Part shown: positions 1 to 5,872 of the stretch, piece after piece
How positions within the stretch are numbered: the first letter of the stretch is position 1
How the letters are laid out: the number at the start of each line of letters is the position of its first letter
Source: Lachnospiraceae bacterium
GTDB lineage: Bacteria; Bacillota_A; Clostridia; Lachnospirales; Lachnospiraceae
Length of the DNA stretch: 11,799 nt
NCBI GenBank assembly: GCA_017958245.1
Contig: JAGDDC010000295.1
Span: 1-11,799 of the forward strand
Reading direction: 5' to 3'
Position numbers and translations under genes: made by a program
The notes under the pieces: model-generated
Databases searched by the model: none
Seen by the model: only the letters and a program-made list of their open reading frames with translations
What the model was told of the DNA's origin: nothing

Positions 1-158
<158 letters not shown>

Positions 159-193
159 TTAGTGTGATAGCTCGCGGTGTTCGCCGCTTCTTG

Positions 194-220
194 TTAGCAC
201 TCTTTTGATACGAGTGCTAA
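194..220 (-). promoter_or_regulatory. CIRCE operator (HrcA binding site) for groES
   Basis: TTAGCACTC (194-202), a 9-bp spacer and GAGTGCTAA (212-220) match the CIRCE consensus TTAGCACTC-N9-GAGTGCTAA in all 18 arm positions. It lies between the -10 hexamer and the groES ribosome-binding site, close to the expected transcription start, which is the classical position for repression. In Firmicutes the repressor HrcA binds this element and releases it on heat shock. The hrcA gene itself is not in the window. Confidence 0.97.
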
Positions 221-232
221 TCCCTGCTGAAT

Positions 233-261
233 ATAATATGCAATCCGCCGGAAAAAAGCAA
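233..261 (-). promoter_or_regulatory. Sigma-A-type promoter of groES
   Basis: On the minus strand TTGCTT (261-256) and TATTAT (238-233) are separated by 17 nt. The predicted start near 226 puts the CIRCE element immediately downstream, within the first transcribed bases, leaving a leader of about 80 nt before the groES ATG. The -35 has 4 of 6 consensus bases, so the call leans on the spacing and on the CIRCE position. Confidence 0.75.
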
Positions 262-342
262 CCCCCGACAGATTGCACATCGTTATGATTCGTTGGGTAT
301 CCTATTGTTTGCTCTCGTATGCTCTTTTTTGCTCACTTTTTC

Positions 343-1077
343 TCACGGATCCTCGTTCCCGTCGTAGTACAGCGAGGCCGTCTTCTCCATGGCTCTCTGG
401 ATCGAGTCCTTCGCGTTCTTCCACGGCTCGTCCTTGAACCTGTAGTCAAACTTCCTCGTGTACCAGTCCACGTCGTCGCGAGTCTCTTTGAGGTTGCTTA
501 GGAAAACCTCGTCTATGTCGTGCGTGAAGTTCTCGAGGTCCTTGCCCTTCAGGTGCTGGGGCGCAAGCTCGTAGAGCAGCCTGTAGTGCTCCATGCACAG
601 CCCTTTGCTCTTTTCAAGCTTCCCCTTAAAGCCCGGGTCGTGCGTGTACATATAGAAGACAGTCGCAAGATAGCGGTCAAATATGCGGTTTATCCTCTCG
701 CACATGAAGCACGACTCCTTCTGCGTCAAAAGGTAGGCAGAGACGGGGTTCTCGGCGGTCTTCTTCTTCAAAAACCCGCCGGATGCCGCGCGTCCCTCCT
801 TCTGCGCGGCCTCGACCTTGTCGATCACCTCGTCCATGTGGGTCTTCAGCATCAGTGCAAGCCCCAGTCTGTTGCCGTGTCCGTAGAGCATGGAGACGTG
901 CTCCCTGCAGAAACCCAGGCGGTTCGTCTGCATCCTCACATCGTCCTCCATATAACTCGGGCCCATCGTAAACTCGACGGTGTCCCTCGTGAGCGAATTG
1001 TGCAGGTAGCACATCGGGCATCCGCAGTTCTTGTCAAATGCATCATTTATAGGTATCTCATACAGCATTTCCTTCAT
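343..1077 (-). CDS. DUF6062 family protein, probable zinc-binding, function unknown
   Basis: The protein has 244 residues and starts MKEMLYEIPINDAFDKNCGC. I place it in DUF6062 from its N-terminal pattern and paired cysteine motifs; no function is established. The visible ligands form two matching sets: C20-x2-C23 with C57-x2-H60, and C123-x2-C126 with C161-x2-H164, an internal duplication typical of two metal sites. There is no signal peptide or membrane segment, so it is probably cytoplasmic. The start at 1077 is chosen because GGAGG (1089-1085) lies 7 nt upstream; a TTG at 1101 would add eight residues but has no better site. The gene ends with TGA. It lies 177 nt downstream of the DUF2225 gene on the same strand and 82 nt upstream of the groES promoter. 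I see no convincing promoter of its own and no clear terminator after it. Confidence 0.85.
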   Translation of the reverse strand: MKEMLYEIPINDAFDKNCGCPMCYLHNSLTRDTVEFTMGPSYMEDDVRMQTNRLGFCREHVSMLYGHGNRLGLALMLKTHMDEVIDKVEAAQKEGRAASGGFLKKKTAENPVSAYLLTQKESCFMCERINRIFDRYLATVFYMYTHDPGFKGKLEKSKGLCMEHYRLLYELAPQHLKGKDLENFTHDIDEVFLSNLKETRDDVDWYTRKFDYRFKDEPWKNAKDSIQRAMEKTASLYYDGNEDP

Positions 1078-1146
1078 AAACAAACCTCCGTTTTGCCTCA
1101 ATGCCCGTATACCGGCAGCAGTCGTAAACCTGTGACCAGGCCCCGC

Positions 1147-1202
1147 CTTCTTAAACTAACAACAGGGAGGATGACTTCTTAAACTAACAACAGGGAGGAT
1201 GA
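1147..1202. repeat. Perfect 28-bp tandem duplication
   Basis: The 28 bases at 1147-1174 are repeated without mismatch at 1175-1202. Each unit begins CTTCTTAAACTAAC and ends CAGGGAGGATGA. The duplication lies in the intergenic region between the DUF2225 and DUF6062 genes. The end of the second copy is one arm of an inverted repeat at 1191-1211, so the duplication copied one arm and the tail of a hairpin but not the other arm. It looks like a recent slippage or misalignment event. Confidence 0.95.
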
Positions 1203-1211
1203 TCCTCCCTG
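1191..1211 (-). terminator. Hairpin, probable terminator of the DUF2225 gene
   Basis: CAGGGAGGAT (1191-1200) and ATCCTCCCTG (1202-1211) are perfect inverted arms around one base. As RNA they give a 9-bp stem with a 3-nt loop. On the minus strand the stem is 43 nt past the DUF2225 stop and is followed by TTGTTAGTTT, a moderately U-rich tail. This supports an intrinsic terminator of medium strength. With leaky termination the DUF6062 gene could still be read through from the DUF2225 promoter. Confidence 0.6.
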
Positions 1212-1254
1212 CAGTAAGTCTTGCATGTAAACATCTTCCCGGGCAGGAACCACA

Positions 1255-2091
1255 TCAGCCGGCTTCCCCGGTGATGAGCTCCTTGATCTCGCGGGCCCTG
1301 CTCTTTATACGCTCAGACGCGTTCTTCGAGATGAGTACGCGCGATACCCACCTCAGCGACTCCTCGTTCTTGCCGACTCTTCTCGCAAGCTCCGCGAGCA
1401 GGTAGGTCAGCGTGATCTCGTCCATGCCGCAGATGGGGAAACCCTCCTTGGAGAAGGCATCCATAAAGCCCGTGTACGCGTTGCCAAGCAGCTCGACCTC
1501 CTCCTTGTGGAGTGCGGCAGTGACCTCTTCGAAGTTCGGGGTGTCATCCGGCAGGTTCTCTGCCTTGCCCCTGAGCAGCCAAGCAGTCTTCAGGCAGGTG
1601 TAGGCCTTCTCGCTCGATCTCGCCCTCTTTACCATAGTGTTCACGAGCGCGAGCTTGTGCCTTGCTATGGCGTCGTCGTAGGAATAGACCTCCGGATCCG
1701 GTCCGAGCCCTTTGAAGGAGTTTGAGATGTTCTCCCTCACAAGCTTCGCCTGAGCTCCGGTTATCGTGTTGAAAAACTTTGCTATGGAAGCGTATCCGCA
1801 AATGGGGCACGCTACCGCGTCATATTTTAAGCAGTCGACCTCCTGATATATAGGTCTTAAGTCGACGTCTGTGGTCGTGAGCTTGACCTTGCCGGTCCTG
1901 ATAGTCTTTGCCTTGAATTCCTGGTCGCAGACCGGGCACTCGTAGGTCTTGTCAAATATGAAATCAGCCTCCGAAGGGCCTTTCTTCACTTCCTCGGTTT
2001 TTGCTTCCTCTTTCTTTTCTTCACCAAAAAGGCTCATACCCTTCAGGTTGCCGAGCCCCATCGATTCGAGTCCGGATAAAAGATCGCCCAT
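1255..2091 (-). CDS. DUF2225 family protein, zinc-ribbon-like N-terminal region
   Basis: The chosen product has 278 residues and starts MGDLLSGLESMGLGNL. It carries an acidic, lysine-rich linker (about residues 24-40), then two CxxC pairs, C52-PV-C55 and C95-PI-C98, spaced like a zinc ribbon, followed by a helical C-terminal region with TPR-like character. This matches DUF2225 proteins, which occur across Firmicutes and have no assigned function. It is probably cytoplasmic, as no signal or membrane segment is seen. The start is uncertain: the frame stays open to an ATG at 2142 (17 more residues, MPSLNGEGG...), but that ATG would give only a leader of about 9 nt and has no clear ribosome-binding site. 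GGAGG at 2109-2105 precedes the ATG at 2091, though at a long 13-nt spacing. The MGDLLSGLE-type beginning resembles family N termini. It ends with TGA. Confidence 0.82.
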   Translation of the reverse strand: MGDLLSGLESMGLGNLKGMSLFGEEKKEEAKTEEVKKGPSEADFIFDKTYECPVCDQEFKAKTIRTGKVKLTTTDVDLRPIYQEVDCLKYDAVACPICGYASIAKFFNTITGAQAKLVRENISNSFKGLGPDPEVYSYDDAIARHKLALVNTMVKRARSSEKAYTCLKTAWLLRGKAENLPDDTPNFEEVTAALHKEEVELLGNAYTGFMDAFSKEGFPICGMDEITLTYLLAELARRVGKNEESLRWVSRVLISKNASERIKSRAREIKELITGEAG

Positions 2092-2157
2092 ATTGTCTGT
2101 GATACCTCCGTTCCTGCCGCCTTCTCCGTTTAAGGACGGCATCTTCGCTCTTATTTA

Positions 2158-2185
2158 ATAATATCACATTTTCTTCATTTGTAAA
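2158..2185 (-). promoter_or_regulatory. Sigma-A-type promoter of the DUF2225 gene
   Basis: On the minus strand TTTACA (2185-2180) and TATTAT (2163-2158) are separated by 16 nt, each hexamer one base from consensus. The predicted start is near 2151, giving a leader of about 60 nt for the ATG at 2091. Confidence 0.65.
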
Positions 2186-2220
2186 TCGTCTTTTCCCAAT
2201 GTGGTACCCTAACCCCGTCC

Positions 2221-2320
2221 CCAAGAGACCACCGGAGACCACCAAGCCCCCCCCACGGGCCACCAAGGACCACCAAGGCCCCCCAAGAGACCACCAAGGA
2301 CCCCCAGAGCCCCCCCGGGC
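2221..2320. repeat. C-rich low-complexity tract with repeated CCACC(AAGG) motifs
   Basis: This intergenic stretch is strongly strand-biased: the plus strand is rich in C and A, the minus strand in G. It contains five copies of CCACC, three of them extended to CCACCAAGG, mixed with C-runs of up to eight bases. It lies between the DUF2225 promoter and the terminator of the SleB-like gene and codes for nothing I can recognise. The minus strand has many G-runs (GGGG to GGGGGGGG) and could form G-quadruplex-like structures. I see no transposase or terminal inverted repeats, so its origin is unknown. Confidence 0.75.
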
Positions 2321-2322
2321 TC

Positions 2323-2356
2323 AAAAAAACCTCCCGCCGGAGGGTCCGGTGGGAGG
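2323..2356 (-). terminator. Strong intrinsic terminator of the SleB-like hydrolase gene
   Basis: Arms at 2330-2340 (CCTCCCGCCGG) and 2346-2356 (CCGGTGGGAGG) pair over 11 positions with one wobble-type mismatch around a 5-base loop. On the minus strand the stem is followed directly by seven T (2329-2323), and it begins 11 nt after the TAA of the hydrolase gene. It is a textbook Rho-independent terminator. Confidence 0.93.
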
Positions 2357-2367
2357 ACTTTTCTGTT

Positions 2368-3030
2368 TTAGAAGTAGATATGGCCTTCGAGTACCACGTA
2401 GCTCTTGCCGTTTTTCTTGCAGCGTGCCACGCTTGAGTCGATATAGCCGTTAAAGTAAAGGAAGGAATCCGGTATGGCCTTCTCCCCGCAGAAAGCTGCC
2501 TTTGCGACTTCGATGCAGGCTACCATGTAGTCGTATCTCCAGGTTCCCTTGTAATCATCAAGGTTGCTGTAAATGTTCAGCGCAGACTTGAGAGAACCGT
2601 TCACCGTGGGAGAGAACTGAACGCCCCACTTGTGGTCGTAGATGACGTCCTTCACCGTGTTTGCGTGGCCGTAGTCACCCTTGTCCCTCATGCGGTTCAA
2701 TACAACGTTTGCAACCGCGAGCTTCGCATCGCGTCCCATGTTTCCGGCCTCACAGTACACGATCGACGCCATGAACTTGAGGTCCTTCTTCTTGAAGTTG
2801 TCGTTCCACTTGACTTCTGTCTTCTCTTCGGTCTGTGTTGCTTCCTTCTTTTCCTGCGCGGGCTCTGCCTGATCTTCAAGCCCTGCCGCTATGTCTTCGA
2901 GCTCCTTGTTCCCGCTGATCACTTCCTCAAATGATCCCGTCTGCTCTCTCTCTGCCCTGGCAGTCATCGTGCCGGCAAATGATGCAAACATGGCAGCGAG
3001 GACTATCATGCAAATGATCTTTGTTTTCAT
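2368..3030 (-). CDS. Secreted SleB-like cell wall hydrolase
   Basis: The protein has 220 residues. Residues 1-26 form a signal peptide: MKTK, a hydrophobic core to about residue 23, then A24-R25-A26 as a likely signal-peptidase I site. A charged Glu/Lys-rich linker (about 28-75) follows, then a Hydrolase_2 (SleB-like) domain at about 83-220. The motif VYCEAGNMGRDAKLAVANVVLNR carries the family's putative catalytic Glu (E94). The C terminus GHIYF matches the domain's usual end. Members cleave peptidoglycan as lytic transglycosylases; SleB acts in spore cortex lysis, but similar domains also occur in vegetative hydrolases. No separate wall-binding domain is present. The ATG at 3030 follows a purine-rich GAGAGG at short spacing. 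It ends with TAA. It has its own strong promoter with a WalR-like box and its own terminator, so it is a single-gene unit. Confidence 0.88.
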   Translation of the reverse strand: MKTKIICMIVLAAMFASFAGTMTARAEREQTGSFEEVISGNKELEDIAAGLEDQAEPAQEKKEATQTEEKTEVKWNDNFKKKDLKFMASIVYCEAGNMGRDAKLAVANVVLNRMRDKGDYGHANTVKDVIYDHKWGVQFSPTVNGSLKSALNIYSNLDDYKGTWRYDYMVACIEVAKAAFCGEKAIPDSFLYFNGYIDSSVARCKKNGKSYVVLEGHIYF

Positions 3031-3125
3031 TTCCTCTCTTCTTCCCTTTCCAAGCGGCAGCCACAGTCAAAGCAAATGCCCGGTCACAGAGGACCGTCCG
3101 CCGCTATGCGTATTTCGTAACATTT

Positions 3126-3142
3126 TGTAAACAATTTGTAAC
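3126..3142 (+). promoter_or_regulatory. WalR-type direct-repeat box at the hydrolase start site
   Basis: TGTAAA (3126-3131), five bases and TGTAAC (3137-3142) fit the WalR (YycF) consensus TGTWAH-N5-TGTWAH exactly on the plus strand. A weaker third repeat, CGTAAC (3116-3121), lies 10 bases before it. The box sits just downstream of the hydrolase -10 (3150-3145), across the predicted start near 3138, a position typical of repression. WalRK controls wall hydrolases in many Firmicutes. The region is AT-rich, so chance cannot be dismissed. Confidence 0.5.
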
Positions 3143-3144
3143 AA

Positions 3145-3173
3145 ATTATAATCATGATTTCTGTACTTGTCAA
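3145..3173 (-). promoter_or_regulatory. Consensus sigma-A promoter of the SleB-like hydrolase gene
   Basis: On the minus strand TTGACA (3173-3168) and TATAAT (3150-3145) are separated by exactly 17 nt, a full match to the sigma-A consensus. The spacer contains the 10-bp palindrome AATCATGATT (3150-3159, sharing one base with the -10). The expected start near 3138 leaves a leader of about 108 nt before the ATG at 3030. Such a perfect promoter usually needs repression, which fits the box overlapping its start. Confidence 0.9.
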
Positions 3174-3181
3174 GCCTTTTC

Positions 3182-3190
3182 TGTTATAAT
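3182..3190 (+). promoter_or_regulatory. Extended -10 promoter of the DUF3810 gene
   Basis: TGTTATAAT contains a consensus TATAAT (3185-3190) with the TG of an extended -10 one base upstream. No good -35 is seen at 16-18 nt spacing. The ATG at 3198-3200 begins 8 nt after the -10, where transcription should start, so the message would be leaderless. The element is 8 bp from the -35 of the divergent hydrolase promoter, so the two polymerase sites overlap. Confidence 0.7.
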
Positions 3191-3197
3191 AGGCCCT

Positions 3198-4343
3198 ATG
3201 AAAGCATATAAAAAAGAACTGTTGATACTCTTGTTTTGGCCTGCGGGCGCGCTGATCTACGCCCTTGCGAGGCTCTTTTCGGACTTTTGCGAGCACGTGC
3301 TCTCAGGAGGGCTCTACCGCGCTCTTCAGGCCCTGATCTCCACGGTCACGGGCTTTCTTCCCTTTTCGCTCGCGGAACTCGTCCTTGTCCTGCTGATACC
3401 CGCCATACTCGCGACCATCATAGTTTTCACGTTCAAAATGATCCGCTGCGGGCAGCCCAAACCCTACACCGATGGAACCGTCAGGGGCAGGAAGCACATC
3501 GCGATCCGCGCGGGGCTAAAGCTTGTCGGAACCCTTGGCATCATTTTCTTTTCATTTGTCGTGCTGTGCGGGATGAACTACTTCAGGCAAGGGATAGCTG
3601 AGAGCTTCGGGATAGAGGCATCGGGAGAAAACAAAGAACTTTTAAAAGATATGTGCATAGATTATGCGGTGAAAGCCTCACAGACAAGGGAGCGCCTTGG
3701 CGATACTTCTGTCCTTTGCTTTGAAGACGAGCAGGGTGTGCTCAGGCTGTCATGCTCTGACAGATAGCTTGGGAAGCTGTGCAGGGATGCCATGACAAGC
3801 CTCGGAGAGAGGATAGACGTCCTCTCAGGGTCCTATCCTATACCGAAGAGCCTCGTTCTCTCGCGCGGGCTGTCCCACTTAAACATCACCGGCTTTTTCT
3901 TCCCCTTCACCGTCGAGGCCAACGTAAACACGGACATACCCGACTATTCAACCGCATTTGTCATGTGCCACGAGCTGTCTCACACGAAGGGCTTCATGCG
4001 CGAAGACGAAGCAAACTTTATAGGCTGCGTTGCGTGTGAGGAGTCGGACAACGACCTCCTCGCCTACAGCGGGTATATGGAGGCTCTGATCCTCTCCGGA
4101 AATGCGCTTTACAAGTCGGATCCGAAGCTCTACGACGAGGTGCGCCCTTACTACCGCGAGGGCGTTCTGCGAGACCTCGAGGACAACTCAAGATACTGGG
4201 CGGAGTTTAAGGACACGAAGGCAAGCGAGATCGGCGAGAAGATGAACGACACATATTTAAAGGCCAACGCCCAGTCCGATGGCATCAAAAGCTACGGAAG
4301 GGCAGTTGACCTTCTGCTTGCAAGATTCAGGAAGAACCGGTAA
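3198..4343 (+). CDS. DUF3810 family membrane protein with HExxH motif, interrupted by an in-frame TAG
   Basis: The frame runs 381 codons from ATG 3198 to TAA 4341-4343 with one internal stop, TAG at codon 190 (3765-3767). Both halves are in the same frame, so no frameshift is involved. The N-terminal half (MKAYKKELLILLFWPAGAL...) has three hydrophobic segments, about residues 8-24, 58-79 and 107-129, as in DUF3810. The C-terminal half has the family core: GITG-like NITGFFFPFT, EANVNTD, then H258-E259-L-S-H262 and GFMREDEANFI with a candidate third ligand near E269-E271. It ends with the conserved LKANAQSDGIKSYGRAVDLLLA. The HExxH suggests a membrane-anchored zinc metalloprotease, but the family has no proven substrate. 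If UAG stops, only the membrane half is made and the catalytic half is lost. An ATG at 3792 after AGGG could allow reinitiation. It converges on gltD with 9 bp between stop codons. Confidence 0.85.
3765..3767 (+). other. In-frame TAG inside the DUF3810 gene
   Basis: The reading is TCTGACAGA-TAG-CTTGGGAAG: SDR, stop, LGK. Upstream and downstream halves are both recognisable DUF3810 and in frame, so a single codon separates them. It falls in the segment between the membrane part and the HExxH domain. A sense codon one base away could be AAG, CAG, GAG, TGG, TCG, TTG, TAC or TAT. It may be a nonsense mutation, a base-call error or a UAG read as an amino acid. Confidence 0.95.
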
Positions 4344-4352
4344 CTTGCACTT

Positions 4353-5837
4353 TTACAGATTCGTATAACCCATCAGATCGGCGTCCACCTCTTTTGCGGC
4401 GTTCACGCCCTCCGACATGGCTCTTACAACGAGCGACTGACCGCTGTGCATATCTCCCGCGACATAGAGTTTCGCCCCGGAGGTGCGGTAGTCGCCCTGT
4501 GAGGTCCTGACGTTTGTCCGGCCATCGACCTCTACTCCGAAAGCGTCGGTCACATACGCCTCACTTCCGAGGAACCCCGCGGCGATCAGCACGAGATCTG
4601 CGGGGATCTCCCTCTCGGATCCGGCCACGGGCACCATGTTCATCCTCCCGGTCTTCTCGTCCTTCTCAGGTTCAAGCGACACAAGGACAGCCGACTTCAC
4701 GTTGCCGTTTTTATCCTTATGAAACTCCTTGACAGTGGTCTTGTATATCCTCGGGTCTTCTCCGAACTTCCAAACAGCCTCCTCCTGGCCGTAATCAGTC
4801 TTTAAGACCCTCGGCCACTCGGGCCATGAGTTTGAGGCAAGTCTCTCTTCGGGCGGTTTAGGCATCATCTCGATCTGAGTGACGCTCTTTGCCCCCAGTC
4901 TGATGCTCGTTCCGACGCAGTCGTTTCCGGTGTCCCCGCCTCCGATGACGATCACGTGCCTGTCCTTTGCAAGCCGCACAGGAGGCTTCTCAAAGCCTGA
5001 GTCGAGCAGGTTCTTCGTGACCTCGGTCAGAAAATCCACCGCAAACCTGATGTTCTTCGCATCCCTTCCCGGAACCTTGATGTCTCTGGGGTTTGACGCG
5101 CCGCAGGCAAGGATCACTGCGTCATATTCTTCCACGAGCTTCGACGCGGAGATGTCTCTCCCGATATCCGCGGATGTCACAAACTCGATCCCAGCCTTCT
5201 CCATCAGCGCCAGTCTGCGGTCTATCACTGACTTATCAAGCTTCATGTTAGGTATTCCGTAGCGCAGCAGTCCACCGATCCGGTCTCTCCGCTCATATAC
5301 CGTCACACGGTGACCTCTCGAGTTTAACCTCACCGCTGCGGCAAGCCCCGCAGGCCCGCTTCCGACGACCGCCACCTTCTTGCCTGTCCGCACGGCAGGC
5401 TCGCATCCGGATACCAGTCCGTGCTCGAACGCATACTCGATGACAGCCTTCTCGTTCTCCTTCGTGGACACGGGCTCATCCCCATATCCGCAGGTACAGG
5501 CCGCTTCACAGAGCGCAGGGCACACCCTGCAGGTGAATTCCGGCAGGGGATGTGTGATCGAAAGTCTCCTGTACGCCTCGGCCATCCTCCCGCGATATAC
5601 CAGATCGTTCACCTCCGGAACGAGATTGTGCAGGGGGCAGCCCGACATCATCCCGGCAAGAATCGCCCCGGCCTGACAGAAGGGAACGCCGCAGTTCATG
5701 CATCTCGCTGCCTGAAGCTGCTGCTCGCGGAGTGAGAGTCTCTTGTGGAACTCTTTGAAATCCTGCACTCTCTCCGCTTCTTCCCTGACCTTTCCTTCTT
5801 TTCTTGCATATTCCAGAAAACCGGTTGTTTTTCCCAT
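4353..5837 (-). CDS. gltD: Glutamate synthase small subunit (NADPH GOGAT beta chain)
   Basis: The protein has 494 residues and starts MGKTTGFLEYARKEGKV, the standard GltD beginning. GltD oxidises NADPH at its FAD and passes electrons through iron-sulfur clusters to the FMN of GltB. Two cysteine groups near the N terminus (C46, C49, C54, C67 and C103, C106, C110, C114/C116) fit the two 4Fe-4S clusters. VAVVGSGPAGLAAA (about 155-168) is the FAD-binding Rossmann motif. VIVIGGGDTGNDCVG (about 295-309) is the NADPH-binding one. YVAGDMHSGQSLVVRAMSEG near the C terminus is the conserved FAD-closing segment. Length and domain order are normal. The start at 5837 is preceded by GAGGAA at good spacing; a longer frame from TTG 5876 would overlap the gltB stop and is not expected. 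It lies 35 nt downstream of gltB on the same strand, so the two are surely co-transcribed. It ends with TAA. Confidence 0.97.
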   Translation of the reverse strand: MGKTTGFLEYARKEGKVREEAERVQDFKEFHKRLSLREQQLQAARCMNCGVPFCQAGAILAGMMSGCPLHNLVPEVNDLVYRGRMAEAYRRLSITHPLPEFTCRVCPALCEAACTCGYGDEPVSTKENEKAVIEYAFEHGLVSGCEPAVRTGKKVAVVGSGPAGLAAAVRLNSRGHRVTVYERRDRIGGLLRYGIPNMKLDKSVIDRRLALMEKAGIEFVTSADIGRDISASKLVEEYDAVILACGASNPRDIKVPGRDAKNIRFAVDFLTEVTKNLLDSGFEKPPVRLAKDRHVIVIGGGDTGNDCVGTSIRLGAKSVTQIEMMPKPPEERLASNSWPEWPRVLKTDYGQEEAVWKFGEDPRIYKTTVKEFHKDKNGNVKSAVLVSLEPEKDEKTGRMNMVPVAGSEREIPADLVLIAAGFLGSEAYVTDAFGVEVDGRTNVRTSQGDYRTSGAKLYVAGDMHSGQSLVVRAMSEGVNAAKEVDADLMGYTNL

Positions 5838-5872
5838 GGTCTGTTCCTCATCCGTTGCTTTGAGCATCACGC

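Noticed and set aside
520..1182. Plus-strand open frame of 220 codons opposite the DUF6062 gene
   Set aside because: It has no recognisable domain and no ribosome-binding site, and it mirrors the codon structure of a well-supported minus-strand gene.
1147..1202. Two-copy 28-bp repeat as the start of a CRISPR array
   Set aside because: The copies abut with no spacer, and there are only two of them with no cas genes nearby.
3021..3197. Upstream extension of the DUF3810 frame to ATG 3021
   Set aside because: It would run through both promoters and the operator region. The family's N terminus begins at MKAYKKELL (3198).
3765..3800. Frameshift as the cause of the broken DUF3810 gene
   Set aside because: Both halves are in the same frame (3198 and 3792 differ by a multiple of three); only the TAG interrupts them.
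4319..4354. Terminator for the DUF3810 gene
   Set aside because: The stem has only six base pairs with a 19-base loop and four T; too weak to call.
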